The notes below the pieces were generated by a model. That model did not search any database and was not told where the DNA came from. It was given only the letters and a program-made list of their open reading frames with translations. From NCBI RefSeq assembly GCF_020009625.1, contig NZ_JAIHLP010000002.1, forward strand, positions 1,488,001-1,552,000: 64,000 nt of DNA, read 5' to 3'. Of this stretch, positions 8,625 to 17,547 are shown piece by piece (position 1 is the first letter of the stretch; each line of letters starts with the position of its first letter). This stretch comes from Leifsonia poae (GTDB lineage Bacteria; Actinomycetota; Actinomycetes; Actinomycetales; Microbacteriaceae). The translations under genes and the position numbers were made by a program.

Positions 8625-9489
8625 GCCGGTTTACGACGGCTATTTCGCCGACCCGTTCCTGGCCCGCTTCGGCGACGAGTATTTCGTCTACGGCACCGCC
8701 GATCCCGCCCGTGACGACGGCACGACGTTCGAGGTGCTCCGCTCCCCCGATCTGCGCCACTGGCGATCGGCCGGCTCCTGCCTGGTGCCGGTGGCGCTCG
8801 AGCTCGGTGCCGACTACTGGGCGCCCGAGGTCGCCTTCGCCGACGGATCGTATTGGCTGTACTACTCGGTCGGGCACGGCATCGACGGCCACCACATCCG
8901 GGTCGCACGCTCGTCGTCCCCGATCGGGCCGTTCGACGACCTCGGGCTGAACCTCACACCCGACGAGTCGTTCGCGATCGACGCGCATCCCTTCCTCGAC
9001 GACGATGGATCGTGGTATCTGTACTTCGCCGCCGATGTGCTCGACGGCGAACGTCCGGGAACGCACCTCGCCGTCGCGCCCCTGCACGGGATGACCCGGC
9101 TCGGCCCGACGACCGCCGTGCTTGCCCCGGATGCCGACTGGCAGCTCTATGAGCGCGACCGGCTGCTCTACGGTCGACGCCGCGATTGGTACACCCTCGA
9201 GGGCCCGACGGTCGTCAAGCGGGAGGGCGGCTATCGGCTGCTCTTCTCGGGGGGTTCGTGGGAGGGCGCCGGCTACGGCGTCTCGGCGGCCACCGCTTCG
9301 TCGCCGCTCGGGCCCTGGCTGCACACGTCTCGAACGGCCGAGGTGCTGAACTCCGCCGACACCGGGCTGATCGGACCGGGGCACTGCTCCGTGCTCCACA
9401 CCCCCGACGGCCGTGACCTGCTCGCGTTCCACGCCTGGAATCCCGACCGCACCAAGCGCCAGTTCTACCTCACCGACCTCCCCCGCTGA
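8617..9489 (+). CDS. GH43 family glycosidase (beta-xylosidase/arabinosidase-like)
   Basis: 290-residue five-bladed beta-propeller enzyme. The three catalytic acids of GH43 are recognisable: the base Asp in YFADPF (about D12), the pKa-tuning Asp in AIDAHPF (about D122) and the acid Glu in TLEGPTVV (about E195). There is no signal peptide, so it acts in the cytoplasm on imported oligosaccharide. ATG 8617 overlaps the GH1-like gene by 8 bp, indicating coupled translation. It contains only the catalytic domain, without the C-terminal beta-sandwich found in larger xylosidases. It is the last gene of the LacI-controlled cluster. Confidence 0.88.
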   Translation: MLEPVYDGYFADPFLARFGDEYFVYGTADPARDDGTTFEVLRSPDLRHWRSAGSCLVPVALELGADYWAPEVAFADGSYWLYYSVGHGIDGHHIRVARSSSPIGPFDDLGLNLTPDESFAIDAHPFLDDDGSWYLYFAADVLDGERPGTHLAVAPLHGMTRLGPTTAVLAPDADWQLYERDRLLYGRRRDWYTLEGPTVVKREGGYRLLFSGGSWEGAGYGVSAATASSPLGPWLHTSRTAEVLNSADTGLIGPGHCSVLHTPDGRDLLAFHAWNPDRTKRQFYLTDLPR

Positions 9490-9525
9490 GCGCCGCTCCC
9501 CCGCCCGGCGCACGAGCGGGTCGCG

Positions 9526-10311
9526 TCAGAGCGTCTGCCAGGCGGGCTTGTTCGCGTAGGCGTACCGGTAGTAGGCGAGGTTCTGCAGCCGAGAGGCGGC
9601 GGCCTCGTCCACGATCACCGTCGCGTGCGGGTGCAGCTGGATGGCGGAGCCGGGGTTGCTGGCCGAGACCGGCCCCTCGACGGCGCCGGCGACCGCATCC
9701 GCTTTGCCTTCGCCGAAGGCGAGGAGCAGCAAGTGCCGGGCGCGCAGGATGGTGCCGAGCCCCTGAGTGATGCAGTGCATGGGAACGTCGGCCTCGCTGG
9801 CGAAGAAGCGGGCGTTGTCGCGGCGGGTCTGCTCGGTGAGCGTCTTGACCCGCGTGGCCGAGGCGAACGAGGAGCCGGGCTCGTTGAACCCGATGTGCCC
9901 GTCGGTGCCGATGCCGAGCACCTGCACGTCGACGCCGCCGGCGGCGGTGAGAGCCTCCTCGTAGTCCGGTCCGGCGTGCTCGATGCCGTCGAGGGAGCCG
10001 TTGGGAACGTGGATGAGGGCCGGTGTCAGACCGAGCGGCTCCACCACCTCGCGGGTGATGACCGAGCGGTAGCTCTCCGGGTGCCCCTCCGGCAGCCCGA
10101 CGTACTCGTCGAGCGCGAACCCGCGCACCCGCGAGACATCGAGCCCGATGTCGGCGACCCGGGCGGCGAGCGCCCGGTAGAGCGCGAGCGGCGTCGATCC
10201 GGTGGCCAGGCCGAGCACGGCATCCGGGGTGCGCTCGATGAGGTCGACCATGATCTGCGCGGAGAGTTCCCCCGCGGACTGCTGGTCGGAAACGACGACG
10301 ATCTCTGCCAC
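9526..10311 (-). CDS. nagB: Glucosamine-6-phosphate deaminase
   Basis: 261-residue cytoplasmic isomerase/deaminase converting glucosamine-6-phosphate to fructose-6-phosphate and ammonia, the last step of GlcNAc breakdown. Family motifs are LGLATGSTPL, GFALDEYVGL with the catalytic Asp, and LGIGTDGHIGFNEP. The start is GTG at 10311, directly after the TAA of the ROK kinase gene, so the two are one operon with the GH3 gene upstream. The length matches bacterial NagB. It is convergent with the GH43 gene, separated by 36 bp with no recognisable terminator. Confidence 0.96.
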   Translation of the reverse strand: MAEIVVVSDQQSAGELSAQIMVDLIERTPDAVLGLATGSTPLALYRALAARVADIGLDVSRVRGFALDEYVGLPEGHPESYRSVITREVVEPLGLTPALIHVPNGSLDGIEHAGPDYEEALTAAGGVDVQVLGIGTDGHIGFNEPGSSFASATRVKTLTEQTRRDNARFFASEADVPMHCITQGLGTILRARHLLLLAFGEGKADAVAGAVEGPVSASNPGSAIQLHPHATVIVDEAAASRLQNLAYYRYAYANKPAWQTL

Positions 10312-11208
10312 TTAGTTCTCTCCTACGAGTGCCGCGCCGATGGCCGCGGCTAGTGATCCTTCTGGGACGAGCCGCACGCGATCGGGGAGCGCGAGCGAAG
10401 CCAGGAACGGCGACGCCTGCGCCCACGAAGCGAGCACCTCGTGGACATCGCACAGCAGGCGGTCCCCGAGGTGGCTGAGGCCACCACCGATGACGACGGT
10501 CTCGACGTCGACGGTCAGCACGAGGACACGCACCGCGGAGGCGATGCCCGCAGCCAGCCTAGCCTTGATCGCGCGCGCCTCCTCGTCGCCGTCGGCGGCC
10601 GCGGCGAACAGTGCGCGAACAGGGAGTGGATCGTCGGTGCGCCACTGCCGGGCGATGCCCGAACCGCTGGCCACCGTCTCCAGACAGCCCCGCTGCCCGC
10701 AGGCGCAGAGCGCGCCGTTCGGGTCGACCGGGATGTGCCCGATCTCGCCGGCGATGCCCCGTGATCCGCGCCAGACCCGGCCGTCGACGACGAGACCGGC
10801 CGCGAGTCCGGTGCCCAGGTTGAGGTAGGCCAGGGTGCCGGTCAGGCCCATCAGATGCCAGGCGCCGAGCGCCGCCGCCTTCACGTCGTTCTCGATGCGC
10901 ACACCGACGCCGAGACGTCCGGCGAGTTCGCCGCCGAGTTCCAGCCGGTCGAGCCCCAGGTTCACCGCGTGGGCCACGTGGCCGGATGTGCTGTCGACGA
11001 GGCCCGGGATGCCGATGCCGATCGATTCGAAGCCGCTGGCGGCGAGCCCGGTGAGCTCGCCCAGCCGGGAGACGGCCGAGACAGCGGTCTCCACGACGGC
11101 CGCCGAACCGAACCCGGTGGCGAGCCGGATGCGCTGGGCCAGGCGACCGGTCTCGTCGAGTGCCACGGCATCCGTCTTGGTGCCGCCGATGTCGATGCCG
11201 AGTCTCAC
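10312..11208 (-). CDS. ROK-family sugar kinase, probably N-acetylglucosamine kinase
   Basis: 298-residue ROK kinase. The ATP-binding LGIDIGGTK motif is at the N-terminus, the catalytic Asp is in RIENDVKAAA, and the zinc cluster CACGQRGCLE is intact. There is no helix-turn-helix, so it is an enzyme and not a regulator. GTG 11208 overlaps the GH3 stop as GTGA (11208-11205), which rules out the much longer upstream open frame. Its position between a beta-hexosaminidase and nagB makes GlcNAc the most likely substrate, giving GlcNAc-6-phosphate for NagA; glucose or another hexose cannot be excluded. Confidence 0.9.
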   Translation of the reverse strand: MRLGIDIGGTKTDAVALDETGRLAQRIRLATGFGSAAVVETAVSAVSRLGELTGLAASGFESIGIGIPGLVDSTSGHVAHAVNLGLDRLELGGELAGRLGVGVRIENDVKAAALGAWHLMGLTGTLAYLNLGTGLAAGLVVDGRVWRGSRGIAGEIGHIPVDPNGALCACGQRGCLETVASGSGIARQWRTDDPLPVRALFAAAADGDEEARAIKARLAAGIASAVRVLVLTVDVETVVIGGGLSHLGDRLLCDVHEVLASWAQASPFLASLALPDRVRLVPEGSLAAAIGAALVGEN

Positions 11209-12770
11209 GAGCCGGTGTCCAGCAGGGTCAGCAGGGCGCGGCCGATCAGTCGGGACGCCCCGAAGGTCGCGAGGTCGGCGTATGCCCGGTCGTCGCTCGG
11301 CCAGCCCATATCGACGACGAGCACCGCGTCGCGTTGCGCGCGCAACCGGTCGATGGCCTCGCGGGCGAACGCGTGACGGTGGTTGTCCTTGCCGATGACG
11401 AGCACGGGTGACCGGGCGGCGAGAACGAGCTCGGGGTTGTCGTCTTCGGTGATGACGACGGCGGGGTTGGCGGTGAAGGCGCGGGCGAGCGGCGCATCCG
11501 GTTCGGCCTGCGCTTCGGCGAACGGCCCCCAGGGTGCGACACCGACGGCGATGTTCGCAACCGTGTCGATGCGCACCACCGAGTATCGAGCAGCATCGGC
11601 CCGGATCCACTCGGCGGCGGCGGGGCTCACGTCGAACGTCTCGATCGCCACGGCCACGTCGGCGGGGTCGATGGCGCCACGGGCATCGTCCGGCGGCACC
11701 GGGATGCTCTGCCGCTGCGCATGCAGGTCGGCGGCGAGGGCGAGCACACGGCCGGCGGCTTCGGCGACCCGTGCGCCCGTCAGGCGGCCGGCGTCGATCG
11801 CCTCGGCAACGGCCCGCTCGATGCTGTCGAGTTGTTCGTCGGTGTTCTCCGTGCCGATGCAGAGCAGATCGCATCCCGCGGCGAGCGCGAGCACGGCGGC
11901 CTCCGGAATGCCTTTCTCCCCGCTGGCGCCTTTCATGTCGAGGGCGTCGCTCACCACGACGCCGTCGAACCCGAGCTCGTCGCGCAGCAGGCCTTGCACG
12001 ATCGTCGGGCTGAAGGTCGCCGGCCGCTCCGCGTCGAGCTGCGGCAGCAGGATGTGCGACGTCATGATGGTGCGCGCGCCGGCTTCGATCACCGCACGGA
12101 ACGGTCGCAGCTCGCGCTCGCGCAGGTCTTCGTGCGCGAGGTCGACGACGGGGAGGACGAGATGCGAGTCCTGGGCGGTGTCGCCGTGACCCGGGAAGTG
12201 TTTCGCGCAGACCGCAACGCCGGCCGACTGGAGTCCCCGCGTCCAGGCGGCGCTCTGCTCGGCGACGACCTGCGGGGTGGAGCCGAAGCTGCGCACCCCG
12301 ATCACGGGGTTGTCCGGGTTCGAATTGATGTCCACATCCGGGGCGAAGTCGAGGTTGCAGCCGACGCGGCGCAGCTCCCAGCCGACCCGGCGGGCGATCG
12401 ACTCCGTGTATGACACGTCGCCGCGGCGACCGAGCACCGCGTTGCCGGGGTAGGGCGATCCCGCCTCATGGTGGAGGCGAGTGACGTCACCGCCTTCTTC
12501 GTCGATCGCGACGATGGCGTCGGGGTTGGCCGCGTAGATCGCGTCGGTCAATCGTCGCAGTTGCTCGGCCGAGGTGATGTTCTGCCCGAATACGCACACG
12601 CCGCCGAGACCGTCGCGCAGACGTTCGGCCAGCCAGTCGGGCAGCGTGGTTCCGACGAATCCGGGCAGCAACGTGGCCGCGATGTCGGCGCGTCGCCGGG
12701 TTCGGATATCGGGATGCTCGGCTGTCGCGGCCGTCGGTCCGCCGCTCTGCGGGGTCTCGCTTTCAGGCAT
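11205..12770 (-). CDS. GH3 family beta-N-acetylhexosaminidase (NagZ/Nag3-like)
   Basis: 521-residue cytoplasmic glycosidase. The GH3 barrel carries AIDEEGGDV, the catalytic His loop KHFPGHGDT followed by DSH (diagnostic of NagZ-type hexosaminidases, where His replaces the usual acid/base) and the nucleophile motif VVSDALDMKG. About 200 residues follow the barrel, more than in the 340-residue NagZ of Proteobacteria and similar to actinobacterial two-domain enzymes such as Nag3. It would cut GlcNAc from imported chito-oligosaccharide or cell-wall fragments. First gene of the leftward operon (GH3, ROK kinase, nagB). ATG 12770 lacks a clear Shine-Dalgarno sequence. Confidence 0.9.
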   Translation of the reverse strand: MPESETPQSGGPTAATAEHPDIRTRRRADIAATLLPGFVGTTLPDWLAERLRDGLGGVCVFGQNITSAEQLRRLTDAIYAANPDAIVAIDEEGGDVTRLHHEAGSPYPGNAVLGRRGDVSYTESIARRVGWELRRVGCNLDFAPDVDINSNPDNPVIGVRSFGSTPQVVAEQSAAWTRGLQSAGVAVCAKHFPGHGDTAQDSHLVLPVVDLAHEDLRERELRPFRAVIEAGARTIMTSHILLPQLDAERPATFSPTIVQGLLRDELGFDGVVVSDALDMKGASGEKGIPEAAVLALAAGCDLLCIGTENTDEQLDSIERAVAEAIDAGRLTGARVAEAAGRVLALAADLHAQRQSIPVPPDDARGAIDPADVAVAIETFDVSPAAAEWIRADAARYSVVRIDTVANIAVGVAPWGPFAEAQAEPDAPLARAFTANPAVVITEDDNPELVLAARSPVLVIGKDNHRHAFAREAIDRLRAQRDAVLVVDMGWPSDDRAYADLATFGASRLIGRALLTLLDTGS

Positions 12771-12773
12771 GTT

Positions 12774-12794
12774 TGTTAGTAAAGCTTACGAACA
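12774..12794. promoter_or_regulatory. Operator over the GH3 promoter
   Basis: TGTTAGTAA (12774-12782), three bases, then TTACGAACA (12786-12794): an inverted repeat with 8 of 9 bases matching. It covers the predicted -10 of the leftward operon. Half-site consensus TGTTNGTAA also occurs in the opposing promoter, so this is the likely site of the adjacent ROK repressor. Confidence 0.65.
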
Positions 12795-12806
12795 TCTTCC
12801 TCGCAA
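12778..12806 (-). promoter_or_regulatory. Leftward promoter of the GH3-kinase-nagB operon
   Basis: On the minus strand TTGCGA (12806-12801), 17 bp, TTTACT (12783-12778), seven bases before the ATG at 12770. This suggests an essentially leaderless mRNA, consistent with the missing ribosome site. Confidence 0.5.
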
Positions 12807-12876
12807 GCCGCGGAAACCAAATTGCTCTGAACACCGAACAAACCAGGAGCGTTATCAATTCTTTACGCCGTCCGAC

Positions 12877-12910
12877 TTGACAAACCGTTTGTAAGGGAGG
12901 TGTACTAACA
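12877..12910 (+). promoter_or_regulatory. Rightward promoter and operator of the ROK repressor operon
   Basis: TTGACA at 12877-12882 is a perfect -35; TGTACT at 12901-12906 lies 18 bp further. The spacer holds the dyad ACAAAC-C-GTTTGT (12880-12892), and TACTAACAAA (12903-12912), an exact inverted copy of the 10 bases at 12772-12781, covers the -10. Both divergent promoters are therefore overlaid by the same half-sites. Confidence 0.65.
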
Positions 12911-12965
12911 AAACCACCGGGGCATCGGCCCCGTCGCGATGAAGCAACGAGGAGGAGGTGCCGCA

Positions 12966-14150
12966 ATGCTGAACAGCCAGACGCCGCAGCGCGACCAGGC
13001 CCCGGCCTTCCCGACAGCCGCGTCCCCGCTCGGACGCCGCTCCCTCCGCGTGACCTCGAAGGCCCTCCCGGAGCACAACCGGCGGCACAACCGGTCCCTC
13101 ATCCTCCAGACCCTCTTCCACGGCGGCTCGATGAGCCGGGCCGACCTCGCCCGCGAATCGGGTCTCACCCGGGTGACCGTCTCAGACCTGGTCAGCGAAC
13201 TCGCCTCCGAAGGCATCATCCAGGAGCTCGGCCCGCGCACCGGGGCCCGCGTCGGCAAACCGGCCCGGATGATCGGGATCGACGAGAACGCGTACACCGT
13301 GATCGCCCTCGACCTCTCCGCCGACGACCGATTCGTGGGAACGATCGTGACCCTGCGCGGTGCCATGGTCCACCGTCTCGAGGTGCCGATCGCCGAGACC
13401 ACCGGCGGCGGCGCCGTCGAACTCGCGCTCGCGCTCGCCCGCGACCTGCTGAAACGCGCGACTGTGCGCATCCTCGGCATCGGGATCGGAACGCCCGGAA
13501 TCGTCGGGCACGACGGCGTGGTGCGCGAGGCTCCGAACCTCGGCTGGGTGGATGTCGACCTCGCCGGGCGCTTCCGCGCCGAGTTCGGCGTGCCGATCCA
13601 CGTCGGGAACGACGCGAACGCCGCCGCCCTGGCCATCCACACGTTCCGGGAGAGCTCGGCCGAGAGTCTCATGGTCGTCACCATCGAGCACGGCGTCGGA
13701 GCGGGGCTGATCATCGGAGGCGCGCTCGTCGAAGGCGAACAGTTCACGGCCGGCGAGATCGGGCACGTCGTCGTCGACGAAACCGGCGACGCCTGCGCCT
13801 GCGGTCGCATCGGCTGCCTCGAACTCGCCATCGCCGTGCCCCGACTCAAGCGCCGGCTCGCCGACGCGCCCGCATCAGACCGGGACAGCGTGCTGGCCGA
13901 TGCCGGCCGCGCGCTCGGCGTCGCAATCGCCCCGGTGATCAGCGCCCTCAACCTGAACGAGGTCGTCCTCTCCGGGCCCGCCGACCTCGTCGAGGGAGCA
14001 TTCCTCGACTCCGCCCGCGACACCATCCGCGCCCGCACGCTCTCCGCCGTCAGCAACGGGCTCGATATGAGCCTGGCCCAGCGCAGCGACGAACTCGTGC
14101 TCCTCGGCGCGACGGTGCTCGTGCTCTCCGCAGAACTCGGTGTGTCATGA
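12966..14150 (+). CDS. ROK-family transcriptional repressor (NagC/Mlc-like)
   Basis: 394-residue regulator. The N-terminal winged helix-turn-helix (about residues 40-80, SRADLARESGLTRVTVSDLV) is followed by a ROK sugar-binding domain with HVGNDANAAAL and the zinc motif CACGRIGCLE. The glycine-rich ATP site of ROK kinases is degraded, as expected for a regulator. It is divergent from the GH3-kinase-nagB operon and upstream of the ABC importer, with repeated TGTTNGTAA half-sites in the shared promoter, so it should repress both in the absence of the amino sugar or its phosphate. ATG 12966 is chosen for its GAGGAGG site; ATG 12939 is in frame but poorly placed. Confidence 0.92.
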   Translation: MLNSQTPQRDQAPAFPTAASPLGRRSLRVTSKALPEHNRRHNRSLILQTLFHGGSMSRADLARESGLTRVTVSDLVSELASEGIIQELGPRTGARVGKPARMIGIDENAYTVIALDLSADDRFVGTIVTLRGAMVHRLEVPIAETTGGGAVELALALARDLLKRATVRILGIGIGTPGIVGHDGVVREAPNLGWVDVDLAGRFRAEFGVPIHVGNDANAAALAIHTFRESSAESLMVVTIEHGVGAGLIIGGALVEGEQFTAGEIGHVVVDETGDACACGRIGCLELAIAVPRLKRRLADAPASDRDSVLADAGRALGVAIAPVISALNLNEVVLSGPADLVEGAFLDSARDTIRARTLSAVSNGLDMSLAQRSDELVLLGATVLVLSAELGVS

Positions 14151-14196
14151 CCCCGGTCGAACACACCCCCACGATGTCTGGGTCGCGTGCCCAGTC

Positions 14197-14222
14197 GTCG
14201 GGAGAGGCTCGCCTCCCCCGAC
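14197..14222 (+). terminator. Strong hairpin between the repressor and importer genes
   Basis: GTCGGGAGAGG and CCTCCCCCGAC pair (10 of 11) around a four-base CTCG loop. There is no U-tract. It could reduce read-through from the repressor gene or process the mRNA to make the binding protein more abundant. Confidence 0.5.
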
Positions 14223-14303
14223 ACCCAGCGTGTTCGCCTCATCCGCGCGCACGGACCTTTCACCAAGACGCGGAGCAACCGCGCTCAACAACTAGGAGAT
14301 AAA

Positions 14304-15626
14304 TTGCGCAAGTCACGCATCACGGTGGTCGGCGCCATCGGCATCGCCGCCGCGCTGGCCCTGAGCGCCTGCTCCGGCGGCGGATCGGGGAGCTCCGGCT
14401 CCTCCGACGGCACGATCGGCAAGGTCGACGGCAAGGGCAAGACCATCACGGTCTGGGTCATGACCGGCGACCTCACGCCGAAAACACTCGACGCCATCAA
14501 CACCGAGTTCACCAAAGAGACCGGGGCGAAGGTCAAGGTCGAGACCCAGCAGTGGACGAACATCGCCACGAAGATCACCACGGCACTCGCGACGAGCACG
14601 CCGCCCGATGTCCTCGACATCGGCAACACCCAGGTCGCGACCTTCGCCTCCAGCGGGGGCCTGCTCGACCTCACCAAGTACAAGAGCGACCTGGAGCAGG
14701 GCCAGACCTGGCTGGGCGGCCTCGTCGAGCCCGCAACGGTGAATGGCAAGCTCTACGGCGTTCCGTCGTTCGGCGCCGCGCGTGCGGTCGTCTACAACAA
14801 GGACATCTGGTCGAAGGCCGGCATCACAGCGGCGCCGACGACCTATGACCAGCTCAAGGCCGACCTCGACAAGGTGAAGGCCGCGGGCACCGCCAGTGAC
14901 TTCTCCTCGTTCTACCTCCCCGGTCAGTACTGGTACGCGGGCCTGCAGTGGATGTGGGACGCCGGCGGCGACATCGCCACCCTCAGCGATGGCAAATGGA
15001 AGGCCGGATTCTCCAGTTCCGACTCGCAGAAGGGCCTGACCGAGTACAAGGCGTTCCAGAACGCCTACTCGTCGACCGCGAGCCAGTCGCTCAACACCGA
15101 CAAACCCGACCAGGACCAGCTCTTCGCCGACGGCAAAGCCGGCGCCATCCTGGCCAACAACTGGGAGCTCGCCGCCATCACCAAGGACAACCCGTCGCTG
15201 ACCAACGACAAGCTCGGCTCGTTCCCGCTGCCGGGTGCCTCCGGCAAGAACCAGCCGGCGCTGCTGGCCGGCTCCGACTGGGGCATCGCCCAGAAGAGCA
15301 AGAACCAGGATCTCGCTCTCGTGTGGTCGAAGATCGCCGCCAGCCCGAAGATCCAGAACGACTACGTCTTCGGCAACGACAAGTGGATCCCGAACAGCGT
15401 CGAAGGCTCGAAGAGCGCCGTCTCGAGTGGCAAGCTCGACGACAACCAGACAGCGTTCTTCACCGCCGCCCAGAACTCGAAGGCCACCCCGGCCTCCGGC
15501 AACTGGGCTCAGCTCGAAGACCCCGGCATGAAGCAGTTCTTCCAGTCGATCGCAACCGGAAGCAAGTCGGTCGCCGATGCCACGAAGGCCTGGGATGACA
15601 CGGTCAACTCCACGCTGAACGGCTAG
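14304..15626 (+). CDS. ABC importer substrate-binding lipoprotein (GlcNAc/chitobiose type)
   Basis: 440-residue family 1 solute-binding protein. The signal peptide ends in lipobox LSAC, followed by a Gly/Ser-rich linker and the mature ITVWVMTGDLTPKT start. TTG 14304 is chosen because AGGAG lies five bases upstream and it gives a normal signal peptide; the ATG further upstream would add about 39 non-conserved residues. Its operon with a NagC-like repressor, opposite a hexosaminidase-kinase-nagB operon, makes N-acetylglucosamine or chito-oligosaccharides the likely ligand, comparable in role to DasA or NgcE of Streptomyces. That assignment is by context only. Confidence 0.9.
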   Translation: MRKSRITVVGAIGIAAALALSACSGGGSGSSGSSDGTIGKVDGKGKTITVWVMTGDLTPKTLDAINTEFTKETGAKVKVETQQWTNIATKITTALATSTPPDVLDIGNTQVATFASSGGLLDLTKYKSDLEQGQTWLGGLVEPATVNGKLYGVPSFGAARAVVYNKDIWSKAGITAAPTTYDQLKADLDKVKAAGTASDFSSFYLPGQYWYAGLQWMWDAGGDIATLSDGKWKAGFSSSDSQKGLTEYKAFQNAYSSTASQSLNTDKPDQDQLFADGKAGAILANNWELAAITKDNPSLTNDKLGSFPLPGASGKNQPALLAGSDWGIAQKSKNQDLALVWSKIAASPKIQNDYVFGNDKWIPNSVEGSKSAVSSGKLDDNQTAFFTAAQNSKATPASGNWAQLEDPGMKQFFQSIATGSKSVADATKAWDDTVNSTLNG

Positions 15627-15650
15627 ACCAGAACCCAACAGAAAGCAATC

Positions 15651-16629
15651 ATGAGTTCCTCTACTGCGACATCCATCGCAGGCGAGGGCGTGGCTGCCGC
15701 CCCCCGTGGGCGGCGGCCTCGCGCCCCTCGCCGCTACTCCAAACAGTCGCGCACTGCTCCCTCTGGCTCTTGAGCCCGGCCGGGATCGTCATGCTCGCGC
15801 TGATCGCGGTGCCGATCATCTTCCTGGTCTTCACCTCGTTCACCGACTACGACCAGCGCTCCCTGTTCACCGGTGAGTTCAGCGGCGTCGGATTCGCGCA
15901 GTACGCAAAGATCTTCATCGACCCGAACTTCTGGTGGTCGCTCGTCCTCACGGTGTTCTTCACCGCGGCACTCGTGATCGGCAGCCTGGTGATCGGCGTC
16001 GGGGTCGCGCAGATCCTCACCCGCCTCGGCACCGGGATGCGCTACGTCGTGACCATCGTGCTCATCTTCGCCTGGGGCATGCCCAACGTCGCCTCCTCGC
16101 AGGTCTGGAACTGGCTGTTCCAACCGGGCTACGGCGTCGTCAACTGGCTGCTCACCCAGACGCACCTCTTCGGCGACCTCACCAACCTCGCCTGGTCGAA
16201 CAACACCTGGCTCGCCCTCACCTGCATCTGGATGCTCGTCGTGTGGCAGGCCGTGCCGTTCATCGCCCTCACCACGTATGCTGCGCAGACCCAGATCGAC
16301 CCCGCCTACCTCGAGGCGGCCCGCCTCGACGGCGCGAGCGAATGGCGCTCCTACTTCTCGATCGTGCTCAACTTCCTCAAGCCGACGCTGCTGCTCATCA
16401 CTGTGCTGTCGATCATCTGGGACTTCAACGTCTTCAACCAGATCTGGCTCGTCACGCAGGGCGGACCTGACAACACGACGGCGACCCTCGGCGTGTGGAC
16501 CTACCTGACCGCCTTCACCAACTTCAAGATCGGCACGGGCGCGGCCATCTCGGTCGTCACCACGATCATGCTGCTGATCTTCACCGCGTTCTACATCCGC
16601 AATCTGCTCCGTTCGGGGAAGACCTGTGA
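15651..16629 (+). pseudogene. ABC importer permease (MalF type) with two apparent frameshifts
   Basis: The protein sequence is a normal family permease with six hydrophobic segments and an EAA loop (YLEAARLDGASEW), but it is split over frames. ATG 15651 reads a usual basic N-terminus (ending RRYSKQSRTA) and then meets a stop, while LWLLSPAGIVM continues in another frame from about 15761. At the GGGG run 16615-16618 the frame is lost again; one more G would restore an ending at TGA 16627-16629, overlapping the next start as GTGA. Both sites behave as single missing bases. Either the importer is inactive or these are consensus errors. As read, the frame from 15770 runs to 17623 through antiphase sequence. 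Confidence 0.8.
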
Positions 16630-17531
16630 GCTCCATGACCGTCACCTCGCCCGACCTCATCGACGTCGAGTCCGGCGCCCGCGTCGCGGTGAACCCGCGC
16701 CGACGCCGCCGCAAACGGCGGGTCGGCACCAACGTCCTCGCGATCGTGTTCAGTCTGATCTGGATCTTCCCGGTCTACTGGATGATCAACACCGCTCTGA
16801 AGCCGCGCCCGGAGGTGATGACGCCGACGCCGCTGTTCCTCCCCGTGCATCCGACCCTCGACAACTTCATCGCCGCCGTCACGCAGACGAACTTCTTCGA
16901 AGCGCTGCGCAACAGCGTGATCGTCGTCTTCGGCGCGCTCATCGTCGCGGTCGCCCTGTCACTGTTCGCCTCCGCGGCGCTCAGCCGGTTCCGGTTCCGC
17001 GGCCGCAAGACGATCATGGTCATCATCCTGGCCATCCAGATGCTCCCGGGAACGGCGCTCCTCATCCCCCAGTTCCTGATCTTCAACGATCTGAACCTCG
17101 TCGGAACGTTCGCCGGTCTGATGCTTGCCTACGTGGCCACCGTGCTGCCGTTCTCGATCTGGGTCATGCGCGGGTTCTTCGTCGCGATCCCTGTGGAGAT
17201 CGAGGAAGCGGCGATGATGGACGGTGCGAGCACCTGGCGCACGCTCTGGAGCGTGCTGTTCCCCCTGGTCGCTCCCGGTGTCATCTCGGCCAGCGTGTTC
17301 GGGTTCATCACCGCGTGGAACGACTACCTCGTGGCGTACACCTTCATGAAGGAACCGTCGCAGTACACGCTCCCTATCTGGCTCTCCTCGTTCTCCACAC
17401 CGACGACCGGAACGGACTACGGCGGGCAGATGGCCGCCTCGGTGCTGTTCGCGCTGCCCGTCGTCATCTTCTTCATGATCATCCAGCGCAACCTCGTCAC
17501 GGGGATGTCTGCGGGTGCGGTGAAGGGCTGA
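16626..17531 (+). CDS. ABC importer permease, MalG type
   Basis: 301-residue inner-membrane permease with six hydrophobic segments and an EAA loop (EIEEAAMMDGAS followed by LFPLVAPG). The N-terminus is basic (NPRRRRRKRR) as usual on the cytoplasmic side. GTG 16626 overlaps the restored stop of the preceding permease as GTGA, an arrangement that only makes sense if that gene was recently intact. It is last in the operon, followed 17 bp later by a strong terminator. No ATPase gene is present, so a shared MsiK/MsmX-type ATPase is expected elsewhere. Confidence 0.9.
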   Translation: MSSMTVTSPDLIDVESGARVAVNPRRRRRKRRVGTNVLAIVFSLIWIFPVYWMINTALKPRPEVMTPTPLFLPVHPTLDNFIAAVTQTNFFEALRNSVIVVFGALIVAVALSLFASAALSRFRFRGRKTIMVIILAIQMLPGTALLIPQFLIFNDLNLVGTFAGLMLAYVATVLPFSIWVMRGFFVAIPVEIEEAAMMDGASTWRTLWSVLFPLVAPGVISASVFGFITAWNDYLVAYTFMKEPSQYTLPIWLSSFSTPTTGTDYGGQMAASVLFALPVVIFFMIIQRNLVTGMSAGAVKG

Positions 17532-17547
17532 GTACCCGATCTCAGCG

